NCBI GenBank assembly: GCA_905220665.1
Contig: CAJNAR010000156.1
Location: 434,001 to 498,000 of the forward strand
Direction of reading: 5' to 3'
Length of the DNA: 64,000 nt
Source of the DNA: Albugo candida
Taxonomy: Eukaryota > Oomycota > Peronosporomycetes > Albuginales > Albuginaceae
Under the pieces are notes generated by a model. That model was not told the origin of the DNA and did no database searches. It saw only the letters and a list, made by a program, of their open reading frames with translations. The translations under genes and the position numbers were made by a program. The number at the start of each line of letters is the position of its first letter. Positions within the stretch are counted from its first letter, which is position 1. Positions 11,294-21,563 of the stretch are shown here, piece after piece.

Positions 11294-13272
11294 CAGTAAA
11301 ACCTGTCGTACTTAATACAGCTGGGACCGACCTTTTTTTTATGTATGTTTGACAAGTTATTAATTATGAAACAAATCTCGAAAGTATGGTCACGCTAATG
11401 TAGTATTAAGCCGCGAGGCACTTCATGTCCATCAAGATTGACTTTTGATACGCGTCGGAAAGCACGGTACTTTTTGACGGCATACTCCGCAGCTTTAGCA
11501 CTTAAAATTTTGCGGTAAGCATTTATACACCGCCGAGATTTTCGATAGTAGTTTCTCATGTCGATCACACTGACCCATTTCAATGCTTTTGGCACCATGT
11601 CCTTTAGTCTAGTCCATGAATAATTGAACGTTTTCGTGCGTACCGCTTGGCAGACCCCCAAAAGTTCTCAATGAACTTGAGCTCACAATAAAATTTTGGG
11701 TAGAATATTATCATGTGGCCGGCACCGAAAATAAGCTCTTCTAACATGCATTTCGGGCGAAGAAAGTCCGGTTTATTTGCCATGATTTTTCTGGCACAGC
11801 AGTCCAGTTCGGTTGGAGAAATTTCACGTGACAGTCAAGTATAATGCCTGCACGCCGAAGTCCTCGTTCTTCAAGGACAAGTTTGATACCCTTTTCCTTT
11901 ACACGAATTTTTGCAACTGCATGATCTTCTGGAAAAAAGCAATTCCTGGTCAATTCCCCATTTCCCCAAGTAGTTTGTCGCAGCAGATGTTGTTTGCCAC
12001 CAAGGACCAGGTTCCCAGGTTCACGCGGTTTCCACAGAGCGCATCATCAGCAAAGGCAGCATGGCTGGTGGCATTGCCAAAGTCAACGAAGAACTGCATG
12101 CCTGGAAATTGTGCCTCAAAGATGGGTATTGCTCAATCAAGCACCTGGTTGTAGAGGTCTATTGTCTCCCACCATTCGTCGTGCTGAATTCCAGGATGCA
12201 TGATCACACATGCTTGTTCTTGCAGCGTCGGAAACTGCTCTTTTTTCTCTTGGTCCAGACCGAGGCGTCACGTAATTAAACAAAGGAATTCACTGACATG
12301 GATGGATCTCCCCTGGCCTTACTTGCGCAATGGTTGTACTCTATCAGGCATTCATAGGCGCTTCAACCCATCATTGCAGCAAACGAGTTTTCATCATGGG
12401 TCACCAGAAGACGTTGGATATTCGATGCTGGCCATATTACATCATCTTGGTTATTCTCGAAATTATCATCTTTTGCAGGCAAAAAGGCATGAGAGCATCA
12501 AGTTTATCTAATATGGCCAGAAACTTTTGGCGATACTCAATAACATTTTCTCTTTCACGACCATCGATGTAAATCCCCTTCGCAACTTCGCGGTAGGTTA
12601 TGTCTAAGGACTGTGGCCAGCGCATCATCGTTCATTAAAGTTCCAGTCCATGTCCGTATTGATCTAGAGAAGTAAACCCTTCTTTCTGCTGCATCTGAGA
12701 TAAAGGAAATTGCCGCTTTCTTCGTTTTCCTATTTTGAGTAGTCGAAAGTACCGGAGTAGCGCTGCTTCACGTGCATGTGCTGCATTGCTCTTCCCGTTT
12801 GGCTTTCGATTTAGTTTTTGAGATTCTCAACTGCCAAACTGATATCAGTTTTGGTCCACTCAGTATCCTCATCTTCATCAAATTTATCATCCAAGTCTGC
12901 ATCATTTGCGTTATCCACATCCACTTCAGCACCATCTTCTGTATAAATTGGTTTCAGAGTTCAGTATTCACTCAATGGTTTGGTGCCTCTCGCAGCGTCA
13001 TTCAGCACCTCCTTCTTTTGCCTTTGTGTGCTTGGCGAATTTCCCAGATTCCGCACTGGTCGGCTGCTCTTGTTTGCCAGCACTGGAAGGACATTCGTAT
13101 CATCATCTTCCACTTCATTTTCGTTCACCATCTGGGATTCATTTTCAATGCAGGCGTTGCTACTTTCAAATTCATGCACATCACCATGGACTTCAATTTT
13201 CTGCTTCTTGCTCTCTGCAGCATGTATTGATGCCATGCACAAGTGTTTCCTTGGTTTTCTGAGACGTGGCAT
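11294..13272 (-). mobile_element. Decayed pogo-like DDE transposon (transposase pseudogene)
   Basis: Transposase remains run on the minus strand. From the N-terminal side I read: a possible start at 13272 (MPRLRKPRKH, acidic region after it); GIYIDGRERENVIEYRQKFL at about 12580-12520, the G-x-Y-x-D-G-x-E-R signature; KEKGIKLVLEERGL near 11890; then FYPKFYCELKFIENFWG, the segment with the last catalytic acid, near 11700; and finally NYYRKSRRCINAYRK with AAEYAVKKYR at 11570-11440. This order matches the DDE family that is abundant in fungi and oomycetes. These blocks lie in at least three frames, so the gene is dead. At 11294 a pogo/Tigger-type terminal sequence, CAGTAAAACCTGTCG, follows a TA. 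The partner terminus was not found on the right. Confidence 0.75.
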
Positions 13273-13616
13273 GGTTACTTTGGGGAGCTATAAGTGAAAA
13301 AAAATTACAGAAGGCTTTATGAACTTCTGAAGTGATATCCACAAATCTTGTCCATAGAGCACATCCTATTTTATGGATCCTCCAATTGTGCTTTACGGAA
13401 TCCCTGAAGATGATCGCGATTGATTAACCTATCTACATACACTACTCCTGATTGGCTAAGAAAACCGGATATTGGCACGTTAGAAGTATAGGCTGCATGA
13501 CATTGAGATTTTGAAATTTGGGCGCATAAATAAGGGGGTTGTCGATTTAAGTTTCTTGCACTATAGAAGTAGAAATGTGCTCATAGTTCATATTAAGTAG
13601 CTCTTTCTACTAAAAA

Positions 13617-14840
13617 GGGAGCCTTTAGTATTCACTCACCCTCTTGATAGAGTTCACTCACGTCCTGATTCATCGGCTGAAATTCACTCAAATTGACGTT
13701 TGACGGAGATCAACATTCACTCACTTGTAACTACTATTACCGCTCAGCTCACTTGCACTCAATTCACTTGAAAGGAAAAAATGCAGATTCTCAGCTTTTT
13801 AGATCATCAGCCAATCTCTTATATCGCGAATACTAAAAGAGAAGAAGTTAAGGTTGTTATTTTGTAATGTTATAAATAGCTTTTTATAATTCTAGAAAGT
13901 TGTGTTTATAATGGGTACTGATATCCCGACAACTTTTTTTTTATTACATTCTTATTTTTCATTCTAAATTTACATCATGCCTACTTCAATTAGTCGCCCC
14001 ACAACTTCCTCGTCACAAATATAATGGGTATTGATATTCCGACACCTTGTTTTTAAATTACATTAATTTTTGAATTAGATTACGTCATGCCTACTTGGAT
14101 TATTACTTCCACAACTTTTTTGGCAAATAAAAAATTTACATTTCTAACTAATAGAAGTCATTTGTGTCTAAGGCTAATTCTAGTAGATACAGATACCTTC
14201 AACTGAGCTAAGCAGTCATCATTATTAGACGATTCATTGCCAGTTTCTTGAGCAATAATGTGTCAATGTGAAGGAAAAATATCTAATTTTTTACAAAAGC
14301 TTATCCTGAATCTAAGCTTGCAACCAGAACTCTGCAAGACCGCTTGTTATGGCCTATATTTCCGCAATTGCTGCACTTGCATTTTCCCTGTGTCTGATGC
14401 TCAAATGCTATGTGTCAAATGGAAATTGTCACATGTATTATCCTATCACAGTTGAAACGTTCTGTGTATTAGCCAATCACAAATAATTCTCGATTGAAGT
14501 TGTTGGAGCAACAACTTAGGGTGTGTGTGGATGTAATTAATTAGACATGTAAAATCATTTATGTATTTTGCAAAAAAGAAAAAGTTGTGATAGTAATAAT
14601 TCAACTAGGCATGCTGTGATTAAAAAAAAGTTGTCGGGATATCAATACCCTTTATAATTGCAGAATATTTACGTCCTAAACATAAGCCACTATTGGTAAT
14701 ACACATATTGAAGCAAATTTTCGGAATTAGGTATAGCCACCCTATTTTTGGTATAGCTACACCCTACCTTAACTGAGAACACCGGTATCGTTACACCCCC
14801 TAAATATCCTATATGAATGGGAACCAGTATAGCCACACAC
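13617..14840 (+). repeat. Left terminal inverted repeat of MULE-1 (split)
   Basis: This is the left TIR arm. Its outer part (13617 to about 13900) and inner part (14660-14840) are separated by the TIR element at 13913-14650. It pairs with the right arm 19376-19767. Similarity is high at the outer 25 bp and in the inner block with the TATAGC/ACACC motifs, and poorer in between. Confidence 0.7.
13913..14650. mobile_element. 738-bp non-autonomous TIR element (MITE-like)
   Basis: The ends are inverted: GGGTACTGATATCCCGACAA at 13913 against the complement of the right end, GGGTATTGATATCCCGACAA, ending at 14650. Both are followed by poly-T/A and the shared inner motif (A/C)ATGCCTA. An extra, direct copy of the left end lies at 14026. 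The flanks are TTTATAAT at 13905-13912 and TTTATAAT at 14651-14658, a perfect 8-bp target-site duplication. No coding capacity is visible. An 8-bp duplication with GGG-starting ends is compatible with Merlin-like or other 8-bp-duplicating superfamilies; the family is not settled. Confidence 0.85.
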
Positions 14841-14892
14841 CCTGATTATCCAACTCGCTAACACCTGCATACATTACTATACGTACGCTAGC

Positions 14893-16754
14893 GTGAATAC
14901 ACTGTTCTCACCATGCCACTTGGTCCACCCCCGGAACACACCTATGAGACCTATGAGATTGCGGAAGAGGCAGTACAAACCTTTGCGTTGCAAGAAGGCT
15001 ATTCAGCAAAGAAAGGTCGCACAAAGGCGGAAAAGTACGGAAAAGTACGGAAATACTAGGATGGTGTGGCTTGCTTGCGTCCACGGTGGTCGTTACAAAA
15101 ACAAAGGCACGAGGATCCACCAAAAATCAACGCGGCTTCTAATGTGCCATGAATCCAGGGTATTGAACCAGGTGCATAGGAGGCAAATTCTGGAGTGCAC
15201 AAAAGGTGGGGCACCTCCTCGGTTAATTTTGAGTACGATGAAGCGGTCTGACCTTGCTTTTCTTGCCACCGGGCAAGACATTCACAATGTCAAAATACAT
15301 GAACGAGCGGGATTCCTCCTTGCTCGTAGCCCTCTTGAAGCATTGCTGGATACACTAGAGGAAACTGCCATTGGACATGAGCTTGATCGTGACCTCTCAT
15401 CGGGTCAATCAACGCGCCTCTTGATTGCACCTAAGCCTTGTATCTCACACACATTGATTTTTCTTTAGGGGGATTCTTATAGCAACTTCGACTTACAAAA
15501 CCAGGAGGTGAGTAAAATGCTTTGCAATTAGTTTTTGCCCAACATCAACTAAGAGCAGACAAAATGTCCAGTTTTCAAATGCCATTGCTCCATGTCATGG
15601 CTGTGGTATGCGCAAACCAGTCATATTCCGTTTGCTATGTTTTCTTGCGACACGAATCAGAAGATCATTACATTTGGGCACTTGGGCAAATGAAGGTAAT
15701 TTTTCAAGATAGAATCACTGGGCCGATTGTCATTGTCACTGACAGAGAATTGGCGTTGATGGCTGCAATCTCACGGGGTCTACCTGAAGCGTAGAATCTG
15801 CTTTGCATATGGCATATTAAAAAAATGTCCTGGCAAATACTAAAAAGCACTTTCCAGAGGACGAAGACTGGAGAGAATTTTGCATAAAGTGGCACGGATT
15901 GGACCCCTCTGCCACTGAACAGGAATTCGAAGAGAATTGGGTGATCCTCAAAGATGCTATTAATGAGACTGCCTACGCGTATTTACATTCCACATGGATT
16001 CCGTACAAAGAGAAAATCATCCTTTCTTCAACCAAAAAAATAAAGCATTTTGGGCATGTAGCTACACTTCGCGTTTTGAAGGTGGACATGCAACCTCGAA
16101 GAAATGGATGGCAGATTCATTAGGGGATTTGGCAGCAGTATATGAGACATTGCTTCTTGCAGCTCAACAGTAGCGCCAAGGAATAAGTCAAAAAGTTGCA
16201 TACGATCGTTCACACATTATCTTTCCATTTGTGGGAGCTTCTCGACAACTGTGAATAGAAAGATTTCACATTATGCATTAGATGAAGTATGTGACACTAG
16301 TGTATGCATACAATTGTGTACAGTACTGACAAGTTATGTATTGACCATATTTTGTTTTCTGCAGGTCTTCAAGCAGTACCAAAAGGCACTATTGATGGAG
16401 AACAATGAAAAGTGCACTTGAACATTCATGGGCACTAAAGGATTGCTTTGCTCTCATGCCATCAAAGAGCTGCAAAAGATGGGGTCAAACTTGCATGAAG
16501 CTCATTTTCATGAGCACTGGTGGCTTAACAAGCCTGTACATCCCACACTGTATCCTGCAATGCCTCGTCAGGAAAAAACAACCTTTTCGGACATTATGAA
16601 AAAAATTGCAAGAGCGTTATTCGGTCTTGCCTCCACACAGACAGAGCCTTTTGAGCAGGATCTCAATCGCCTTCCATCTACCGTAAGCGCTGGGGTAAAT
16701 GATCCGGCCACAGTAGCTTCACGTGAACGGCCGAAAGGATCAACGCTTTTTTAA
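14893..16754 (+). pseudogene. MULE-1 transposase, broken
   Basis: Three blocks in MULE order are visible. The N-terminal block (14935-15290) is basic and Cys-containing, like FAR1/WRKY-GCM1-type DNA-binding regions. The catalytic block (15522-15830) has MPLLHVMAVV, WALGQMKVIFQD and IVIVTDRELALMAAI, the conserved VTDRE acid region; a WHIKK motif follows but a stop (TAG) separates it. The C-terminal block (16380-16600) has the SWIM-type zinc ligands C-x-C, then C-S-H (GLLCSHAIKELQKMG), with a TGA replacing one codon. Internal stops and frame changes show that it is inactive. Confidence 0.75.
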
Positions 16755-17067
16755 GAGAATAGACTCCAGTGCAAAGGTAGAAGTGTTATTTTCGTTATCT
16801 ACACGCTACGACGGTTTCGTCTCTTCGCAAGGAATCATCTTCGCCTGGTCTTTCTACACCGTCCAAGGATAGAAACTGCCGTTCCTCCGAAGTGGTCGGT
16901 CGACTGCAACGCTTTGACAGCGACTGTTATTCTTCCATCTCGAGTACCAAACGAGATCTGTTCACATTTGAGTACATTGGGAGGGATAGCAGGAACTGCC
17001 AAAACGAAGATGCGAGGGTTGCAAACAACAAGCTCACAACAGGCGGACATGTCCACAATCCAACAAA

Positions 17068-19370
17068 GGGAGCCGCTAACCATCCCTCACCCTTAAATAC
17101 AGCACTCTTGTGTTACGAGTTCTGGTTGGCTAAAGAGACTATACTTATTTTAATATATCACAGACCGTTCGAAACGCGAGAGCTGGCAAGTTTCGCCATA
17201 CCATAACTGTTCCGTTTTGCCAGTCATGGGTCAATTTGAAGACATCGTCGACACTACTTACGCGTCTTTAGAAGAGGCTATAATTAGCAGTAACCCGTCA
17301 ATCTCAAGATGAGGGCTTCGTATTACTTGCAAAAGAACAAGGAGAATTGGAAACCGTTTAGACGGTGAAATCAAAGCTATGTGACTTAAATGCTCTTGTG
17401 CGAAGAAAGCAACTTTCATGTCCCAGAAGCGTAAACGCGTACGTGGAAGCCGTGGAAATCGATGCCAGTCTGCTTGGATGATTCGCTGAATGCTAGGACA
17501 CGGAGACTTGGTTCACTGGGTTGTTGAGGCCAATCAACTTGAGCACAATCACGAGCCTTTCGTAGATGCTGCCGTACATCCACAAGGCCGTGCTCTCAAA
17601 ATCGATGAGTGACTACAAATTTCAAGCTGTCTTCGGTCGGGTCTGGCGTCTGCGCGTATCGTCACAAACGCGCAATATCAATCTCACGGTAACACCTCGT
17701 GATGTGTACAATATTTGTGACTCGGAAAGTAGGCATTTGTTACGTGGTAGAACACCGCTGGCTGACCTTCTTGATGGTATTGAATCTGCAAGTCTTTCTG
17801 CGCCGTATCATACAAAGTTTGACGCTGAACGGCGACTGACTCACCTATTCATTGTCTCTCCATCGGCGAAAGAACTTTGTTGCATAGTACTGGGAGGATC
17901 TGGTTACTGGACTCTACTTACAAAACTAAACGTTTGGACTTTCTCTTTTGCACGTTGTAGGAGTCAGCGCGACAAGCTAAACTTTCACTTTTGCTTACAT
18001 ATTCATGGCTGGAAAAAGATCCGTGGACTACCTTTGGGCTATAAGGCTTTTGAAACAGGCGTTCGTGAACTCCTTGGTGTCTCCAGTGACTTTTTCACCG
18101 ATAGGGAATTAGCTCGTATGAATGCACTTGACGATGTATTTCCTGCAACTAACAATCGCTTCTGTCGCTGGCACATCAGTAAAAATATCCTCGCCATGCA
18201 GCGTAGGACGTTCGAGTATATGGAGGCATTCAAGGAGTTCACGGGCCAATAGATCGCGTTGGTAATGTCATCAACAGCTTACATTTACCAACGCCGTCTT
18301 ACTGAGATGCGGGAGGCCTTCCCGCGTCAAGTCATGACATAAATTGAAGAGACTTGGCTTGCGCACAAAGAAAAATTTCTGTCTGCTTTTCTGCTCGACA
18401 ACTGCATTTTGGTCATACAACGACTTCAGGAGTGGAGAGTGCGTACTCTGCGTTGAAGAATTGGATTTCAGTATCAACAGGCGACCTTTTGATGGTAGGC
18501 TCCGCTTGCCGACTGGCGTGCGAAGGGCAACTTGAAGCCATCAAACTGCAAACCGCACGAAAGCGTGCAATCGCCGATATGCAGTTTGAACAAGTCTTTG
18601 CTGGGGCAATGGGGAAGGTTTTGGTGGCAGCGATGAAATCAGCTTCCAAACAATACAGAGACAAGGATGATGAAGGAGGCTGTCAAGGCATGTTTGTCTC
18701 GAATTTCGGTCATCCATGCAAGCACGACTTCCGATCAAGAGCAGCCGCAACACCGAGCCGCGGCCTTTATCGCGATGATCTTGAGACACATTAGTGGCTG
18801 GTTCAGCCTGTTCGGGGGAGATGGACCCTTGCACCAACACGATCAATAGACGAAACACTAAAATGGGCTCGCGAACAATACGACGAGGGTTCGACATATC
18901 ACGAAAGGGTGATCCTCGAACACCTAGTTACCATCCCGGATGAAAATGTCCTAAATCCTTCAAATCCACGTATACGCGGACGTCCTTCAGGATCGACGCA
19001 GCGCAATTTATCGCAGTTTGAGGTGGTGGAGGCGTCTTTTCGACCGAAAAAACGATGTGGCAACTGTGGACGGACAGGACACAACAGAAGAACGTGCAAT
19101 GAATCTCGTAATAACGACGATGCGGCTTGCTCAGCCAAAGCTAAGATCCATCGTGATACTTTGGATACTGTCGATGATTAAGAACATGTTGGTTTGCGTC
19201 TTTTTATAGAGCTTATTGCTCGTTTAAGCCAATCTTAACATTGTAAAACTGCTTCTTAGATAAGTGTAATCTCTCTAGCCAATCAGAACTCGTAATCATA
19301 ACTTAAGGGTGCTGTATTAAAGGGTGAGGGCTGGTTAGCGAAAGCTGCGGGCTGGTTAGCGGTAGCCCCC
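17068..19370. mobile_element. MULE-2, inserted inside MULE-1
   Basis: Inverted ends are visible. The left end starts GGGAGCCGCTAACC (17068) and continues CCTCACCCTTAAATACAGCA and ACGAGTTCTGGTTGGCTA. The complement of the right end (19370 inward) reads GGGGGCTACCGCTAACC, then CCTCACCCTTAATACAGCA and ACGAGTTCTGATTGGCTAG. The right end has an extra partial duplication of the CTGGTTAGC segment. It carries its own transposase remains and lies wholly between the MULE-1 catalytic domain and the MULE-1 right TIR. No matching target-site duplication could be recognised, so the insertion is old or the exact ends are off by a few bases. Confidence 0.75.
17566..19181 (+). pseudogene. MULE-2 transposase with zinc knuckle, broken
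   Basis: An open segment from 17566 to 18252 contains the MULE core: GLPLGYKAFETGVRELLG, then FFTDRELARMNALDDVFP and FCRWHISKN, i.e. the D-R-E acid region and the C-x-W-H motif. A TAG at 18252 and frame changes follow. Downstream, at about 18420-18790, comes the region after the catalytic core (SAYSALKNWISVSTGDLL). At about 19050-19100 is a CCHC zinc knuckle, RCGNCGRTGHNRRTC. The domain order is normal for a plant/oomycete MULE (mudrA-like), but stops and frameshifts make it non-functional as read. Confidence 0.75.
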
Positions 19371-19375
19371 AAAAA

Positions 19376-19767
19376 ATTTCAAAACTAATCTGTAGTTCAC
19401 TTTAGGGGATGTGGCGATAACAGTTCCCTAATATAATTTTAATTTAGGGGGTGTGGTGATACCGGCTCCCATTTATTTAGGATATTCAGGGGGTGTTACG
19501 ATTCCGGTGTTCTCAGTTGAGGAAGGGGTGTAGCTATACCAAAAGTGGTGTCTGGCTATATCATACCGAATCCCAATTTTATGGTAATATGTGCTGAGTG
19601 AATAGGACTGATAAGTTGAGTTCAATTTTAAAGTGTGTTCGTGCCTAGTTGTAGTTGAAAGTGAGTCACCGCGCGTGATGGGTGAGTGGTGTGGCTGAGT
19701 GATGAGTAACGATTACTGATGAATTTAGCCAATGAATCAGGGGGGGAGTGAATACTAAAGGCTTCCC
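19376..19767 (-). repeat. Right terminal inverted repeat of MULE-1
   Basis: This arm pairs in inverted orientation with 13617-14840. The inner motifs GGTGTAGCTATACCAAAA and CCGGTGTTCTCAGTTGAG and the outer GAATACTAAAGGCTTCCC mirror the left arm. It is shorter than the left arm because it lacks the 738-bp insertion. Confidence 0.75.
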
Positions 19768-20762
19768 TAAAAGAAGCCAATTATAAGTAAAGGTCCAAAG
19801 TGTCACTTAACAAAAGCTCGATTCTATTTTGTGAACTTTTCTCTTTGCATCTATTACTCACGAGAACCTCAAGCCACTATACCAGTGACAAGTACTCAAA
19901 TGAGTGATTCTGCAGACAGGAGTGATCCTTATGCGGAATTACATTATATTCAGATCAAAGGCCACAACCACGAGCAGAGTAGACACAAATGTCACCAACA
20001 TGTCGATTTTATAAGGTGATCTGCAATCGTCGGTTTCCAGCTGCGCTGAACAGCAGGTCGCTCGACATTATTTGATAGGCGATCTGAACTGGTTCGATTA
20101 GCTACCCTATCTGCACAATTTCCAAATGGATAAATACACACTCCTAAGTTGGAATCTGCTTCTCGTTGCAAATGCACACATATGTGAAATGAAAGAAGAT
20201 GAAAAACCTCAGTTAAAATAAGTGTGATTTTGTAGAATCGTGGATGTCTTCGCATCTATCCAGTGAACAGATTAATATTATGCCATATCCCGATATTATA
20301 AAAGATCAAGTGGTAGTATTGTGAGGAGGTAAAAAAATCCTTTCTGGATGTATTAGTTTTTAAGTAACGTTGCGTCCCTTTGATCCAGATTCTTACAATC
20401 GTGGAAAACAAACCCGTTTTTATAAATAAATAATTTATATGTTGTAGTAAAGTCATAATACATCAATTTTCTGTATATATGAGAGCTGCTCACTCATCGT
20501 AACTCCGATGGAATATTAAGGTTTAGACGAAGTCTGGAGACATATGCGTTGCGAACGTTTACACGAAACGTTGACTGCGTCAACCGTACAATCGCACAAT
20601 TTTGTTGCACAAGCACGGGTACGTCATCGCTGGCAGTCACACCATAAACTTTCCCAGTTATGATATGCAGCTGCCACAAGGTTTCTGTTCCACTCTTGAA
20701 TTGTATGGTCCAGCGGAGCCGGTAGAGTTGCTGGTTCATTTCCATATGTACCAGCCAGGGCA
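19768..20762. other. No recognisable gene
   Basis: AT-rich sequence between the MULE stack and the protease-like gene. A 108-codon minus-strand frame (20820-20494) overlaps the start of the next gene and has no recognisable domain. I see no repeat or RNA gene. Confidence 0.35.
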
Positions 20763-21563
20763 ATGCTGGATGCGAAAATACTAGTTTGGCTCTTTGGGGC
20801 ATTCCTCTACAAAAGTGCAAACAGTCTCCCTCTGTTGGTCACACAGAAAATTTCATCCGACCCAACTTCGTATAAGCTAATCATGCCTGATACATTGATT
20901 AGCCGAGAAGGGGCCAGTGGAGAACACGAGATCACACTCTTTAGCCCTCCGAATCTGAAGATTTTTCTGTTCCAAATTTATAGAGTCCGTTTTGTAGCTT
21001 TCAGGTGGGTTGCTGCTAATGACCAGCCAACAATACACATTATGCCAGCAGAGGGGGCGACTGCTCTCCGTGTAAGTTGTCATTTTGATGACCCGAAAGA
21101 CTTCTCCTCGACACGAATCGGTCCACTGTCGCTCTTTATCAAGCGGAGCGATATCAAATCCCAACGTGAAGCCGTCTATTTTGACTTTACAAATGTTCAC
21201 AGCAGCTTTCCAGAATGGGCATATGACCATCTCAATAAAGCCTTCTCAGAAAAAGTTGAAAGTACTCAATCGATTGATTGTGATCAGATCCCCCTTTCGA
21301 CGTTCACGTTTCACTATGGAGAGAAGATACTATTCAAGCTATCTGGTCCGAATTATTTTGTGCGGAGCAGCAGCAACAACAAAGTGTGCTATTTTGCAGT
21401 TCAACTCAATAAAGACAAGAATTGGGTCATTGGTGCTGCACTTACCAAGACTCACGGAATCTTGTTCCGAGTGTCAGATCAGAAAAAGTATCAGATTGGC
21501 TTCTCTCCATCTTTGTGGTTGAAAGCAATAGATGAACTACTAAACATAATTGAATCGAAATAA
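20763..21563 (+). CDS. Secreted aspartic-protease-like protein lacking catalytic DTG
   Basis: 266 residues from ATG 20763. The N-terminus is a likely signal peptide (KILVWLFGAFLY, cut near residue 20). The C-terminal half follows the pepsin (A1) C-lobe pattern. AVYFDFTNVHSSFPEWAYDH (about 137-156) sits where the second catalytic D-T-G-(T/S)-S and its following helix should be. It is followed by IDCDQIPLSTFTFHYG, a Cys before the FAV strand, and NWVIGAALTKTHGILF with YQIGF, equivalent to W-I-L-G-D-x-F-(L/M)-R and R-(I/V)-G-F-A. The catalytic DTG is DFT here. The first lobe is short and has no DTGS (the equivalent may be EITLFSPP near 56). This looks like an inactive or decaying protease homologue, or a secreted pseudo-enzyme. 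It could be a truncated pseudogene with a preserved frame. Confidence 0.45.
   Translation: MLDAKILVWLFGAFLYKSANSLPLLVTQKISSDPTSYKLIMPDTLISREGASGEHEITLFSPPNLKIFLFQIYRVRFVAFRWVAANDQPTIHIMPAEGATALRVSCHFDDPKDFSSTRIGPLSLFIKRSDIKSQREAVYFDFTNVHSSFPEWAYDHLNKAFSEKVESTQSIDCDQIPLSTFTFHYGEKILFKLSGPNYFVRSSSNNKVCYFAVQLNKDKNWVIGAALTKTHGILFRVSDQKKYQIGFSPSLWLKAIDELLNIIESK

Larger units (their letters stand above)
13617..19767. mobile_element. MULE-1: long-TIR Mutator-like element carrying two other insertions
   Basis: The left end GGGAGCCTTTAGTATTCACT (13617) is mirrored at the right end (complement GGGAAGCCTTTAGTATTCAC, ending 19767). The inverted similarity continues inward: on the left through 13640-13790 and, after an inserted 738-bp element, 14700-14840; on the right through 19380-19760. 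Inner shared blocks include GGTATAGC(T/C)ACACC and CTGAGAACACCGG. The TIR is therefore several hundred bases long, as in many MULEs. The body encodes a broken MULE transposase (14893-16754) and is interrupted by MULE-2 (17068-19370). Flanks share only TAAAA, so a clean 9-bp target duplication is not visible. Confidence 0.8.
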
